Notes: generated from the letters alone by a model not told the origin. Counted from the first letter of the stretch, positions 9,759 through 19,007 are shown. The stretch: 64,000 nt of DNA from Bacillus alkalicellulosilyticus (GCF_002019795.1 NZ_KV917381.1:4310068-4374067), one strand, 5' to 3'. Made by a program: numbers and translations.

Positions 9759-9796
9759 AAAAAGCGCAAGGAGTCTAAACTCCTTGCGCTTTTTTG
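9759..9796. terminator. Strong terminator downstream of pbpG
   Basis: A 13-bp stem AAAGCGCAAGGAG/CTCCTTGCGCTTT is followed by six T on the plus strand and preceded by an A run. Confidence 0.85.
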
Positions 9797-9936
9797 TCCT
9801 AGTATAAATGTGTCGTTTATACTATTGTTAAGTGTAATTCGATTTTTATAAAAGCTCAATAGCTTATGCGAGAGTTCATAAATCGTTCAAATTTCATCGA
9901 AATAAGGTCTAGACAAACCGAAAAAATTTTGTTTAA

Positions 9937-10006
9937 AGAGGGTACTGTAAAAAGTTCGGTTTTCAACTTTTTACAGTACCCTCTTTGCAATGTGCGTAGC
10001 CGTTGC
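9937..10006. repeat. CACTG-family hairpin plus adjoining 20-mer element
   Basis: A near-perfect stem pairs AGAGGGTACTGTAAAAAGTT with AACTTTTTACAGTACCCTCT (9937-9985). It is followed at once by GCAATGTGCGTAGCCGTTGC (9987-10006). The same pairing of elements occurs at 22989-23056. Confidence 0.85.
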
Positions 10007-10049
10007 CTTTTTTATTGCCTGCTACGAGTGGTTTTTTCGTAGAAGGCAT

Positions 10050-10123
10050 GCAACGAGTGAAGCCATTGCCATATAATTAAAGGGACTGTAAAAAGTTCGG
10101 TTTTACCTTTTTACAGTCCCCTC
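10050..10123. repeat. 20-mer element plus CACTG-family hairpin, ywhD terminator
   Basis: GCAACGAGTGAAGCCATTGC (10050-10069) precedes a stem pairing GGGACTGTAAAAAG with CTTTTTACAGTCCC (10081-10120). The hairpin lies four bases past the ywhD stop and probably ends its transcript. Confidence 0.75.
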
Positions 10124-10126
10124 CTG

Positions 10127-10657
10127 TTATTTTAGTTGTTGATGAAGAGCTTCATCTGAATTATTCCACATCTCTTCATTATGCTCTTTCAAGAATTTAG
10201 CCAAAAGGTGCTTTGAAGCTTCATCCATATGGTCAACAATGATATGACCTTTAATTGATTTATCCATTCGGTTCACATGCTCAGGTAGACTTTTGTAGCC
10301 ACGGCGAATGTCAATGTCAACGCGCATCTCACAGCCAGTGACCCCTGCATAATACGTTTTTCCTTGTTTATGGTTAATGGTTACCCATACTAACCAATAT
10401 AACTTACCATTTGGTACTTCTTCGCGATTAGGTAAAAATTTAATTCTTTTTTCCACTGCCGATCTCGCATGAAGGGCTCCCATATCAACGTAAGCTTCCC
10501 CTTGTTCAGGGTCAATAATGACAGGGGATACATTGTCTAAATTTAATACCCCTGCCCCATATCCACCATGTTCTGAAGTGGTAGAATCGCCTTGAAGGAT
10601 CGTAAAGCCTGTTTTGGGCTTGTTTTCTTTGTCTTTATTATTGTTAAACAAATCCAT
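10127..10657 (-). CDS. ywhD: YwhD family protein
   Basis: A 176-residue soluble protein of the YwhD family, restricted to Bacillales and of unknown function. The segment GGYGAGVLNLDNVSPV and the acidic end fit the family, and the length is close to B. subtilis YwhD (~172). A ribosome site (AGAAAGGAAAG) precedes the ATG. Its place between pbpG and ywgA matches the B. subtilis ywh-ywg block. Confidence 0.85.
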   Translation of the reverse strand: MDLFNNNKDKENKPKTGFTILQGDSTTSEHGGYGAGVLNLDNVSPVIIDPEQGEAYVDMGALHARSAVEKRIKFLPNREEVPNGKLYWLVWVTINHKQGKTYYAGVTGCEMRVDIDIRRGYKSLPEHVNRMDKSIKGHIIVDHMDEASKHLLAKFLKEHNEEMWNNSDEALHQQLK

Positions 10658-10744
10658 GTATATCTTTCCTTTCTCCCTTTTACATTTTCACTCTACTATC
10701 ATAGGTATTCTTATAGTTTGTGTTTATTAAGCATTTTAATCATC

Positions 10745-11248
10745 TTAATGCTCGGTTGAACGCAATGCTGCAATGTATTCAAAGGCTTGAATTAAATCTT
10801 CCTCAGAATAATTTTGCTTCTTTTTAATCGTGAATACTTTATCTTTTACTTCCGCTTCTGAAAGGTCATCAAAATATAAAATAGTCGATACTAGTTCTAG
10901 GAATCGCGAACTCTGTTCATTCATGTTCGTGACAATGCGATTAATTTCCGGGAGGTCTATTTGGTACATTTGAATAAATTTTAGCCCTTCTTCCGTTATT
11001 GTATAGCGGTATTGAGAGTAACCACCTTTGTTCTCTTTGATTTCTTCAAGGAATCCAAGATTACATAGTTCTTCAATTCGCAACGTCAGCTCTTCCGAAT
11101 AGGGTCCAAACATATGAAATTTAAATTTTTCAGTAAATGGAAACTTTAGCTTTTTGCTAATGTATACGATTTTCTGTAGTTTTTTTCTTCCGATTATTTC
11201 CCCTGCCCGCTCAATCACGGTCAATAGCTTTACGTGTTCGTTTAGCAA
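10745..11248 (-). CDS. ywgA: YwgA family protein
   Basis: A 167-residue protein aligning with B. subtilis YwgA from its first residues (AGEIIGRKKLQKIVYISKKL, FGPYSEELTLR). The middle resembles the SocA/Panacea fold of some antitoxin-like proteins, but no toxin gene is adjacent. Its role is unknown. Start is a TTG behind GGGGGAAGAGAG. It lies 11 bases downstream of ywfO, so they are probably co-transcribed. Confidence 0.85.
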   Translation of the reverse strand: MLNEHVKLLTVIERAGEIIGRKKLQKIVYISKKLKFPFTEKFKFHMFGPYSEELTLRIEELCNLGFLEEIKENKGGYSQYRYTITEEGLKFIQMYQIDLPEINRIVTNMNEQSSRFLELVSTILYFDDLSEAEVKDKVFTIKKKQNYSEEDLIQAFEYIAALRSTEH

Positions 11249-11259
11249 CTCTCTTCCCC

Positions 11260-12555
11260 CTACTTCTCAAGGATATCTCTTATCTTCCTTTTTACCTCTT
11301 TATGTGAGGTTTCATCTTCTAGTAAATCTTGTGGAAAGTACAACTTATGGTCTGTTCTCTTTTTTCCCGAAATTGCTTCCACAACATCTGATTCTCTTGA
11401 TAGTTCACGTATTTTCCCGTTAGGTAACAATAAATGAATCGGCAACCTTTCTTCTTCCTCTCCAGGACGATAGAAATCGTAAGGAAGGTCTGAAGAAGAA
11501 TCAATGACCAAATAATATGTAGGGTCAATGTCAGCTTCTTTAAAAAGCTGTTGCAGCATAGGCCAGTCATTCATATGTTGATTCGGGTTAAATTCGACAT
11601 ATTGAAACAATCTTCTATTTAAAAATCTACCACAAAGGTCACGTAAAATGCTATCGTCTTCTTCCTGCCAAATTTGAAAGTAATACATTGTAATCGCCTC
11701 ATCAAGGCGTAAATAATCGTCCAAGCTCATTTTTTCATTAAATAAAGAATAAAAATGAATCGGTTCATGTTTGAATTGGTATCCCTGTTTGTAAAGTTCT
11801 TTCGTTCGTTGAAGGATTTTGCTTAATATCACTTCAGCACTTCTTGTGACAGGGTGGAAGTATACTTGCCAATACATTTGATAACGGCTCATGATATAGT
11901 CTTCTACAGCATGCATTCCACTTTGTTTAATAACTACCTGGTCCTCAGTAGGTCTCATGACACGTAATATCCGTTCCATGTCAAAGTGACCATAACTTAC
12001 CCCTGTATAGTAAGCATCTCGTTGTAAATAATCCATGCGGTCTGCATCGATTTGACTTGAGATTAAAGAAACAACGAGTTTATTGGAATATGTTTTCTCA
12101 ATGACATCCGCTACCTTTTGGGGAAAGGACTTGTCCACTCTTGCCAACACCGCATTAACTTCTGTGTTTCCTAGTATGATTTGTCTTGTCCATTCTTCAT
12201 GGTCAGAACCGAACACTTTTTCAAACGAGTGAGAAAATGGACCATGCCCGACATCATGTAATAAGGCAGCACATAAGCAGAGTAGGCGTTCTTTATCATC
12301 CCAATGAGGACGACCTTGAAAGATGTCAATGATTCTTCTCGTAATTTCATATACACCTAAGGAATGATTAAACCTTGAGTGCTCTGCCCCATGAAAAGTC
12401 ATAAAGGTTGTCCCGAGTTGACGGATTCTTCGCAGACGCTGAAATTCCTTAGTACCAATCAATTCCCAGATTAATTGGTCCCGTACATGAATATAACGGT
12501 GAACAGGATCTTTAAATACTTTTTCCTCTTCAAGCTTTTGTAGAATGTTTTCCAT
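11260..12555 (-). CDS. ywfO: HD-domain phosphohydrolase YwfO
   Basis: A 431-residue HD-superfamily protein, probably a nucleotide phosphohydrolase related to dNTP triphosphohydrolases. Metal-binding residues are visible at H64 (FNHSLG), H100-D101 (ALLHDVGHGPFSHSFE) and a later SSQIDADRMDYL segment with the third Asp. The length matches B. subtilis YwfO. It heads the ywfO-ywgA pair. The substrate is not established from sequence. Confidence 0.9.
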   Translation of the reverse strand: MENILQKLEEEKVFKDPVHRYIHVRDQLIWELIGTKEFQRLRRIRQLGTTFMTFHGAEHSRFNHSLGVYEITRRIIDIFQGRPHWDDKERLLCLCAALLHDVGHGPFSHSFEKVFGSDHEEWTRQIILGNTEVNAVLARVDKSFPQKVADVIEKTYSNKLVVSLISSQIDADRMDYLQRDAYYTGVSYGHFDMERILRVMRPTEDQVVIKQSGMHAVEDYIMSRYQMYWQVYFHPVTRSAEVILSKILQRTKELYKQGYQFKHEPIHFYSLFNEKMSLDDYLRLDEAITMYYFQIWQEEDDSILRDLCGRFLNRRLFQYVEFNPNQHMNDWPMLQQLFKEADIDPTYYLVIDSSSDLPYDFYRPGEEEERLPIHLLLPNGKIRELSRESDVVEAISGKKRTDHKLYFPQDLLEDETSHKEVKRKIRDILEK

Positions 12556-12652
12556 CTAGCCACTCTCCATCTCACTGCCATTTTCCTTTATTATACAACA
12601 ACGATTAATAGTTACGTAACAAAAGCAATTGTTCTTTGACTGTTCAAACTAA

Positions 12653-12695
12653 AGAGCACTGAAAAGTTACGTTTTTAACTTTTTTCAGTGCCCTT
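12653..12695. repeat. CACTG-family hairpin downstream of the DUF1450 gene
   Basis: The stem AGAGCACTGAAAAGTT/AACTTTTTTCAGTGCCCTT lies between the DUF1450 gene and ywfO and would end the upstream minus-strand transcript. Confidence 0.75.
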
Positions 12696-12739
12696 AGTGG
12701 TAGACAAAACCGCTGCATTTTCCTTTGGTTTTAGTCCTG

Positions 12740-12961
12740 TTACTTTATCTTTTTTGTGATTTTTGGAATAAGTTCATCTTCACTAGGCGCTGTCACTGGG
12801 CGATTATTTACAATGGTAAATGATTTTTTCCTCCCAGGCCCACAATAAGATTGGCACCCAATGTGTATCTCTGCATTTGCATCTATTTTTTTTAGCTTGG
12901 GAACGAGTGTCTTAATATTTGTCGCCTGGCAAATATCACATATTCTAAATTCGTTTGCCAT
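12740..12961 (-). CDS. DUF1450 small cysteine protein (YuzB-like)
   Basis: A 73-residue protein with an early C-D-I-C pair and the later motif GCQSYCGPG, as in the DUF1450/YuzB family, which resembles thioredoxin-like ferredoxins. Function is unknown. The longest frame starts at 13003, but only the ATG at 12961 has a ribosome site (AAGGAAG, 9-base spacer), so this start is used. It is monocistronic, with lipL divergent from it. Confidence 0.75.
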   Translation of the reverse strand: MANEFRICDICQATNIKTLVPKLKKIDANAEIHIGCQSYCGPGRKKSFTIVNNRPVTAPSEDELIPKITKKIK

Positions 12962-13058
12962 GATCGGGTACTTCCTTTCTTTCACATCGAGCATTTTTAT
13001 CATTACCTAGTATACCACATCCAACCTTAGTTGAACCTTCTTTCGGGATTGCTGTCCA

Positions 13059-13067
13059 TGTTATAAT
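13059..13067 (+). promoter_or_regulatory. lipL promoter (extended -10)
   Basis: TG-T-TATAAT lies 34 bases upstream of the lipL ATG. No good -35 is present at 17 bases, consistent with an extended -10 promoter. Confidence 0.55.
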
Positions 13068-13101
13068 GGTGGAACAACTGATTTAAGGGAGTACTAGAAT
13101 A

Positions 13102-13935
13102 ATGAATTCAAAACCTTTTTCAAACCAACGCTGGCGATTTATTGATCAAACAACATATGGTCCTCAATTTCAGGCATTGCAGTCATTTGCTTATGATGAT
13201 GCTTTATGTACAGCTATCGGGACAGCTGATGAGGCAGATTCTGTATTACGTGCATGGGTTCACCATGATACGGTTGTTCTTGGGATTCAAGACAGTCGAC
13301 TTCCGTGTATTGCTGAAGGTGTCGCTTATTTAAAAGAACAAGGCTATGATGTCATCGTACGAAACTCTGGCGGACTAGCTGTTGTTTTAGACGATCAAGT
13401 ACTTAATCTGTCATTGCTACTAAAGGAAAATCATAAAATATCCATTTCCCACGGGTACGAGGTGATGGTTCATTTGATTGAGTCTGTCCTATCTTCTTAT
13501 TCTGCTTCTATTAAAGCTGGGGAAGTTATTGGTTCTTATTGTCCAGGAAGTTATGACTTAAGCATTGAGGGTAAAAAATTTGCTGGCATTTCACAACGCC
13601 GGATTCGTGGCGGTGTTGCCGTCCAAATTTATATTAGTTTAGCGACCGCCCATATAAACCGAGCCGAATTAATTAAGACCTTTTATGAAAAAGCTACTCA
13701 AGGTCAACCAACGGCTTTTGACTATCCTAAAATTAACCCAAACACAATGGCTTCATTATCAGAACTGTTAGATACTGACATCACCGTGTCTACATTTGTT
13801 CATCAACTTCTAACTAGTATGCTTCAATTAGGGGCAGAGCTTATCCCTTCAACGCTTACAGATGAGGAATTTAAGTTATATGAAAACCAGTACGCAAGGG
13901 TAATGGAAAGAAACAAAAAGGCACTTCAGCTTTGA
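13102..13935 (+). CDS. lipL: Octanoyl-[GcvH]:protein N-octanoyltransferase
   Basis: A 277-residue lipoate-pathway amidotransferase that moves octanoyl groups from GcvH to the E2 subunits of dehydrogenases. It shows RNSGGLAVVLD, the catalytic Cys147 in GSYCPGSYDLS, and the Lys in GKKFAGISQRR typical of the biotin/lipoate transferase fold. B. subtilis LipL (YwfL, 281 residues) also lies next to pta. The ribosome site AAGGGAG precedes the ATG. Confidence 0.93.
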   Translation: MNSKPFSNQRWRFIDQTTYGPQFQALQSFAYDDALCTAIGTADEADSVLRAWVHHDTVVLGIQDSRLPCIAEGVAYLKEQGYDVIVRNSGGLAVVLDDQVLNLSLLLKENHKISISHGYEVMVHLIESVLSSYSASIKAGEVIGSYCPGSYDLSIEGKKFAGISQRRIRGGVAVQIYISLATAHINRAELIKTFYEKATQGQPTAFDYPKINPNTMASLSELLDTDITVSTFVHQLLTSMLQLGAELIPSTLTDEEFKLYENQYARVMERNKKALQL

Positions 13936-13948
13936 GCTTAAGTGCCTT
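13916..13948. terminator. lipL/pta convergent terminator
   Basis: The stem AAGGCACTT/AAGTGCCTT begins inside the last codons of lipL and serves the convergent lipL and pta genes. The T tract is short. Confidence 0.65.
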
Positions 13949-13979
13949 CGTTATGAGTATGGGGTGTTTCCTCAGACTT

Positions 13980-14969
13980 TCAACCGAGGACTTTTTGATT
14001 AACAGATTGCATAGCTGTAATCAAGGCTAACTTGTACACATCCTTAACATTACAACCTCTGGATAAATCGTTTACTGGTCGATTTAACCCTTGAAGGATT
14101 GGTCCAATTGCTTCATATCCACCAAGGCGTTGCGCAATTTTATATCCGAGATTTCCCGACTCTAAGCTAGGAAAAATAAATACATTGGCTTCCCCTTTTA
14201 ATGGAGAATCAGGTGCTTTCTTTTGAGCCACTGCTGGTACAAAAGCTGCATCAAACTGAAACTCGCCATCAATGACTAAATCTGGACGAGCGGCTTGAGC
14301 AAGTTTTGTAGCTTGTGACACCTTTTGTGTTTCTATTGAAGATGCTGAACCTTTTGTTGAAAAGCTTAGCATGGCCACTTTAGGGTCAATGTCGAACACT
14401 TTAGCTGTCTCAGCTGTAGCAATCGCAATTTCTGCTAGTTCTTCACTTGTTGGTGAGATATTAATGGCACAATCTCCAAAAACAAACTTTTTATCTTCTT
14501 TTACCATGATAAAAACACCAGACGTTTTTTTAATTCCTGGTTGGGTTTTAATAATTTGGAGGGCCGGTCTGACGGTATCTCCAGTCGAGTGGACTGCGCC
14601 ACTTACTAACCCGTCTGCTTTATCTAAATATACTAACATCGTACCAAAATAATTGGCATCAAGTAATTTTTCTCGCGCTGTTTCCTCTGTTTCTTTCCCT
14701 TTTCTTCTTTCAATAAATGCGGCCACTACTTCATCAAAGAAAGGGTAGCTTTTTGGTTCAATAATTTCTACATCTTTAAAAGATACGCCTATTTCCCTAG
14801 CTTTATCTAAAATTTCTTCTTTATTTCCAATTAAAATGGGTTTAACCACTTCATCTTGGGAAAGCTGTGATGCTGCTTCTACGATCCGTTCATCTAATGC
14901 TTCTGGAAACACAATTGATGGAAAATGACGTTTTACTTTATTTTTTATTTCAGAAAAAAGATCACCCAT
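13980..14969 (-). CDS. pta: Phosphate acetyltransferase
   Basis: A 329-residue enzyme interconverting acetyl-CoA and acetyl phosphate in overflow metabolism. Family segments include GLVSGAVHSTGDTVRPALQI, the region around SFSTKGSA, and the C-terminal GCNVKDVYKLALITA. B. subtilis Pta is 323 residues and begins similarly (MxDLFS). The longest frame starts at 15002, but the ATG at 14969 has GAGGAGG nine bases upstream and fits the family N terminus. A TATAAT at about 15083-15088 on the minus strand may be its -10; no cre site was found nearby. Confidence 0.95.
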   Translation of the reverse strand: MGDLFSEIKNKVKRHFPSIVFPEALDERIVEAASQLSQDEVVKPILIGNKEEILDKAREIGVSFKDVEIIEPKSYPFFDEVVAAFIERRKGKETEETAREKLLDANYFGTMLVYLDKADGLVSGAVHSTGDTVRPALQIIKTQPGIKKTSGVFIMVKEDKKFVFGDCAINISPTSEELAEIAIATAETAKVFDIDPKVAMLSFSTKGSASSIETQKVSQATKLAQAARPDLVIDGEFQFDAAFVPAVAQKKAPDSPLKGEANVFIFPSLESGNLGYKIAQRLGGYEAIGPILQGLNRPVNDLSRGCNVKDVYKLALITAMQSVNQKVLG

Positions 14970-15258
14970 TATGTCATTCCTCCTCATCCTTATCGTTAAC
15001 AAGCATACTCCTGTTTTTTTGAAAAAGGAATACTTTACCTCAAAGTAAAAATTTTCTAATAAATCCCTTTACTCTGTACTCATATTATACAAAATAAAAG
15101 CCACTTGTATCTTACTATTCCTATAGTTTCACTTATTGTTCATATTCCCTAGCAATCAAATTTATAAACGTATTGTACTCTTCCTTAAGTTAGCCATTCT
15201 CTGGCCTTCTCATACTGTTTCTATATCCCACAATATTTAACAGAATACGAATGAATCA

Positions 15259-15312
15259 TTGCCAAAATGAATAGGTATTCATTATACTTAGAGTACACTG
15301 AATGGTTATTCA
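15259..15312 (+). promoter_or_regulatory. fadH promoter with two TGAAT-N4-ATTCA operators
   Basis: TTGCCA (15259-15264) and TATACT (15283-15288) are 18 bases apart. One palindrome, TGAATAGGTATTCA (15268-15281), lies in the spacer. The second, TGAATGGTTATTCA (15299-15312), lies just past the predicted start of transcription. The spacing between operator centres is 31 bp, about three helical turns, suggesting two repressor dimers on one face. The rest of the 370-base pta-fadH gap shows no other feature. Confidence 0.7.
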
Positions 15313-15337
15313 TTTTTTATCAAGGGAGTGGGACGTC

Positions 15338-17263
15338 TTGAAATACCCTCATTTATTTTCACCTGTTTCAATTAATACTCTTCAATTAAAGAATCGTGTA
15401 ATGATGGGCTCCATGCATATTGGTTTAGAAGGTGAAGAGAATGGACTCGCTAAACTAATTGCTTTTTATGAAAGACGAGCTATTGGTGATGTAGGCTTAA
15501 TTGTGACTGGTGGAGCTGCTGTTTGTCCTGAAGGAAGCGGTGGAAGAGATTTTATGTCGATTTATAAAGATGAAGATGTTTCTTATTGGAAACCGTTGAC
15601 CGAAGCGATACACAAACAAAACGGCAAGATTGCTCTTCAGCTTTTTCACGCTGGACGATATGCCTATAAGGCGATGACTGGTTTTGATCCTGTTGCTCCA
15701 TCAGCCATCAAATCTCCCATTAACCCAGACACCCCCGTTGCTCTAACTGAAAAGGAGATTAAGCGAACAATTGATGCATTTGCTCAAGGCGCGATAAGAG
15801 CAAAAAAAGCTGGATTTGACGCCGTAGAGATTATGGGCTCAGAAGGATATTTAGTCAACCAGTTTATTTCCCCTGTTACAAACCAACGCACCGACTTGTG
15901 GGGCGGTTCGTTTACAAAGCGAATTCGATTTCCACTAGCAATAGTCCATGCTATACGTGCTTCTGTCGGACCAGATTATCCGGTAATTTTTAGAATGTCA
16001 GGTCTTGATCTCATCGATGACAGTACAACTATAGAGGAAACGGTCACATTAGCCGAACAATTAGAAAAGGCAGGCGTAGATGCTCTCAATATTGGAATAG
16101 GTTGGCATGAATCGAAAGTCCCTACGATTTCAATGAAGGTTCCAAGAATGAAGTTTGTTCCAATCGCAGGAAAAATTAAGGCCGCCGTATCGATTCCGGT
16201 TGTTGCAAGTAACCGAATAAACAATCCCGATGATGCAGAAGACATTTTGCGAACTCAAAGAGCAGATATCATTTCAATGGCCCGGCCATTTTTAGCAGAT
16301 CCTGATATTCTGCTAAAAGCAAAAGAAGAAAAAGCGGATGAAATTAATACGTGTATTGCTTGTAATCAAGCCTGTCTTGACCATGTTTTTGAGGGGAAAT
16401 CCGCTTCCTGTCTTGTAAATCCAGAAGCTGGACGTGAGTTGGTGTTGCTGTATGACAAGCCAAAAAAACTAAAAAACATTGTTGTCATTGGGGCCGGACC
16501 AGCTGGGTTAGAGGCAAGTCGTATGCTGGCATTGCGAGGTCACAGCGTTACACTCGTTGACCAAAAACAAAGTATTGGCGGCCAGCTTCTCTACGCGGCT
16601 TCTGTTCCAGGTAAATCCGAATTCAATGAGACATTGCGTTATTATGAAATTCAATTAAAGAAACTAGGCGTTACCTTCCGCCTAAACCATACAATCACTG
16701 TCACAGATTCACTTCTAACAAAATCAGATGACATTGTAATTGCTACGGGAATTATTCCGAGAACGCCTGACATCCAAGGAATATCTCAAAAAAATGTTTG
16801 GTCTTATCGTGATGTGTTTGAAGGGAAAAAGCCAGAAGGAAGAAAAATTGTCATCATTGGCGGTGGAGGGATAGCTTGTGATCTTGCATCATATATTCTC
16901 GGTCAAGGTTTATATGATATTACGTTATTACAACGCGGAAAAGCGTTCGCTCGTGGTGTCGGTAAAACAACAAGGTGGGCAACATTACTTGACTTACAAC
17001 AACGAGGAGTGAAAATGGTTGGTGGCATTGAGTATGTTGCGATTAAAGACCAAATCATTACTGTTCGTTTAGGGGACGAAGAAACATCCTTTGAAGCAGA
17101 AACATTTATAACAGCAAGTGGACAGTTACCAAATGTTGATTTGTATCATCAATTACTCGAGACAGAAAAAAACGTTCATCTTATTGGAGGCGCAAAACAC
17201 GCATCTGGACTCGACGCAAAACAAGCGATTTACGATGGAACGATTGTCGGAAGAACATTATAA
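15338..17263 (+). CDS. fadH: 2,4-dienoyl-CoA reductase, FMN/FAD/4Fe-4S type
   Basis: A 641-residue enzyme for oxidation of unsaturated fatty acids, like E. coli FadH. An N-terminal old-yellow-enzyme barrel (about 1-330; LFHAGRY, MGSEGYLVNQF) is followed by a Cys cluster C-x2-C-x3-C-x11-C near 340 for the iron-sulfur centre, then FAD (GAGPAG) and NAD(P)H (GGGGIA) Rossmann domains. An in-frame ATG at 15302 would leave almost no leader and overlaps an operator. The TTG at 15338 has AAGGGAG nine bases away, and its product begins like E. coli FadH. It is the first gene of a two-gene operon. Confidence 0.9.
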   Translation: MKYPHLFSPVSINTLQLKNRVMMGSMHIGLEGEENGLAKLIAFYERRAIGDVGLIVTGGAAVCPEGSGGRDFMSIYKDEDVSYWKPLTEAIHKQNGKIALQLFHAGRYAYKAMTGFDPVAPSAIKSPINPDTPVALTEKEIKRTIDAFAQGAIRAKKAGFDAVEIMGSEGYLVNQFISPVTNQRTDLWGGSFTKRIRFPLAIVHAIRASVGPDYPVIFRMSGLDLIDDSTTIEETVTLAEQLEKAGVDALNIGIGWHESKVPTISMKVPRMKFVPIAGKIKAAVSIPVVASNRINNPDDAEDILRTQRADIISMARPFLADPDILLKAKEEKADEINTCIACNQACLDHVFEGKSASCLVNPEAGRELVLLYDKPKKLKNIVVIGAGPAGLEASRMLALRGHSVTLVDQKQSIGGQLLYAASVPGKSEFNETLRYYEIQLKKLGVTFRLNHTITVTDSLLTKSDDIVIATGIIPRTPDIQGISQKNVWSYRDVFEGKKPEGRKIVIIGGGGIACDLASYILGQGLYDITLLQRGKAFARGVGKTTRWATLLDLQQRGVKMVGGIEYVAIKDQIITVRLGDEETSFEAETFITASGQLPNVDLYHQLLETEKNVHLIGGAKHASGLDAKQAIYDGTIVGRTL

Positions 17264-17281
17264 ACATGAGGAGTGGTAGAA

Positions 17282-18028
17282 ATGAGTAAGCACATTGATT
17301 ATGATGTAAAAAATCACGTGGCTACAATTACAATCACAAGACCTGAGGTTAAAAATGCTATCGATAAAACGACACATAAGCAATTATTTGAAGCTTTTAC
17401 AAATGCCAATGAAGATAAAGATGTAAAGGTCATCGTTTTAACCGGTGCTGGCGATTCTTTTTCTTCTGGAGCTGATTTAAAAAGCATTCCTCTTGAAGAA
17501 GTAGAAAGTATGGATTACGGTGATTACTTAAAAGAAACGTATAACAAGTTGTTATTGTATCTAGATTCTATCGAAAAACCAACCGTTGCCTTTATAAACG
17601 GTTTTGCTGCTGGTGCTGGGTTAAGCTTAGCCTTAGCATGTGATTTCAGAAGCGCTAGCTATGACGCTAAGTTCGCACTTAGTTTCTTAAAGATAGGACT
17701 TGTACCTGATGCAGGAGCTTCGTTTTTTTTACCGCGTCTTGTCGGATTAAGTAAAGCACTAGAACTGGCATTGGGGGACCCGATAGCTGCAGAAGAAGCT
17801 TATAGAATTGGGTTAATTCATCAAATTGGCGAACCCACGGCTTTGATTAGTCAACTTGTTTCCCAATCACAAACAGCCTATGGCTATATGAAGAAAAACA
17901 TGAAAAGCTCCTTTGAACATTCGCTAGCAGATGTATTACAACAAGAAGTACATGCTCAACGATTGGCAGGAAAGACAAAAGAACACCGAGCAGCCGTTTT
18001 ATCCTTTATTCAGAAAAAGAAAAAGTAA
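17282..18028 (+). CDS. Enoyl-CoA hydratase/isomerase family protein (PaaG-like)
   Basis: A 248-residue crotonase-fold protein, 18 bases after fadH. Oxyanion-hole segments SSGADLK and NGFAAGAGLSLALACD are present. The first catalytic Glu of classical hydratases is replaced (GLSLAL instead of a G-CE-A pattern), and the second position is Asp in VPDAGASFFLPRL. That Asp pattern is typical of PaaG-type isomerases, so an isomerase role is as likely as hydration. AGGAGTGG upstream sets the ATG at 17282. The operon context points to fatty-acid degradation. Confidence 0.85.
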   Translation: MSKHIDYDVKNHVATITITRPEVKNAIDKTTHKQLFEAFTNANEDKDVKVIVLTGAGDSFSSGADLKSIPLEEVESMDYGDYLKETYNKLLLYLDSIEKPTVAFINGFAAGAGLSLALACDFRSASYDAKFALSFLKIGLVPDAGASFFLPRLVGLSKALELALGDPIAAEEAYRIGLIHQIGEPTALISQLVSQSQTAYGYMKKNMKSSFEHSLADVLQQEVHAQRLAGKTKEHRAAVLSFIQKKKK

Positions 18029-18064
18029 CTGCCATTGCCAGCTTTTGTTCACATCGTCTTTTTT

Positions 18065-18091
18065 TTGCTTTAAAATGAACTATGGTATAGT
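18065..18091 (+). promoter_or_regulatory. Probable hemQ promoter
   Basis: TATAGT (18086-18091) is preceded by TG one base upstream (extended -10), with TTGCTT at 18065-18070 at a short 15-base spacing. Confidence 0.5.
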
Positions 18092-18136
18092 AGTGTGTAG
18101 TTAGATAATGAATGTGAATAAAGGAGTGGTTACATA

Positions 18137-18886
18137 ATGGCTGAAGCTGCAGTAACATTAGATGGTTGGTATTCTCTTCATGATTTTCGAACAATGAATT
18201 GGCCTGCTTGGAAATCATTAGATAGTGAAGAACGCCAACAAATTGTCAACGAATTGCTTGGTACATTAGAAAAATGGAAGAAGACCGAACAAGACGGTGA
18301 AGGCAGTCATGCGCTTTATTCCATTGTCGGACAAAAAGCAGATTTTATGATTATGCTTTTACGTCCAACAATGGAAGAGTTAAATGACATTGAAAATGCA
18401 TTTAATAAAACAAGATTTGCTGAATATACACTTCCTTCCTTTTCTTATGTGTCTGTTGTAGAATTAAGTAATTATATGGCTGGAAAAGATGGCGGAGACC
18501 CAATGGAAAATCCAGAGGTTCGTGCACGTCTATTTCCTACATTACCAAAAGCAAAGCATGTATGCTTCTATCCGATGGACAAGCGTAGAGAAGGAAACGA
18601 CAATTGGTATATGCTTCCGATGGATGAGCGTCGTTCACTCATGCGTAGTCATGGAATGATCGGTCGTCAATATGCTGGAAAAGTAAAGCAGATCATTACA
18701 GGATCTGTTGGCTTTGACGATTGGGAATGGGGAGTTACCCTCTTTGCTGACGACGTACTTCAATTTAAGAAACTTGTGTATGAAATGCGTTTTGACGAAG
18801 TTTCTGCCCGATACGGCGATTTCGGCTCATTCTATGTAGGAAACATCCTCCCAGAAGAATCCATCTCCCGCTTCTTTTATGTATAA
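18137..18886 (+). CDS. hemQ: Coproheme decarboxylase HemQ
   Basis: A 249-residue chlorite-dismutase-fold enzyme that converts coproheme to haem b in the last step of Gram-positive haem synthesis. The proximal haem ligand is H172 ([13 protein letters not shown]), and the catalytic Tyr145 lies in YPMDKRR. The length is close to B. subtilis YwfI (~254), which also lies near pta. The ribosome site AAGGAGTGG precedes the ATG. It is transcribed alone and ended by hairpins at 18889 and 18966. Confidence 0.95.
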   Translation: MAEAAVTLDGWYSLHDFRTMNWPAWKSLDSEERQQIVNELLGTLEKWKKTEQDGEGSHALYSIVGQKADFMIMLLRPTMEELNDIENAFNKTRFAEYTLPSFSYVSVVELSNYMAGKDGGDPMENPEVRARLFPTLPKAKHVCFYPMDKRREGNDNWYMLPMDERRSLMRSHGMIGRQYAGKVKQIITGSVGFDDWEWGVTLFADDVLQFKKLVYEMRFDEVSARYGDFGSFYVGNILPEESISRFFYV

Positions 18887-18888
18887 TA

Positions 18889-18939
18889 AGAAAACCGTGT
18901 TTTGGTTTTCTTATTAAATGCGATGTGCGAAACCATCGC
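18889..18939. repeat. Hairpin plus GCGATG 20-mer element after hemQ
   Basis: A stem AAGAAAACC/GGTTTTCTT abuts the hemQ stop. It is followed by GCGATGTGCGAAACCATCGC (18920-18939), which itself pairs GCGATG with CATCGC. Confidence 0.7.
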
Positions 18940-18965
18940 TCTCTTTGAATAAGCTATATTTTATT

Positions 18966-19007
18966 AGAGTGTGACAAAAGGAAAAACCTTTTGTCACACT
19001 CTTTTTT
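18966..19007 (+). terminator. ACAAAAGG-core terminator after hemQ
   Basis: A 16-bp perfect stem AGAGTGTGACAAAAGG/CCTTTTGTCACACTCT is followed by six T. It is a member of a window-wide terminator family with this core. Confidence 0.9.
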
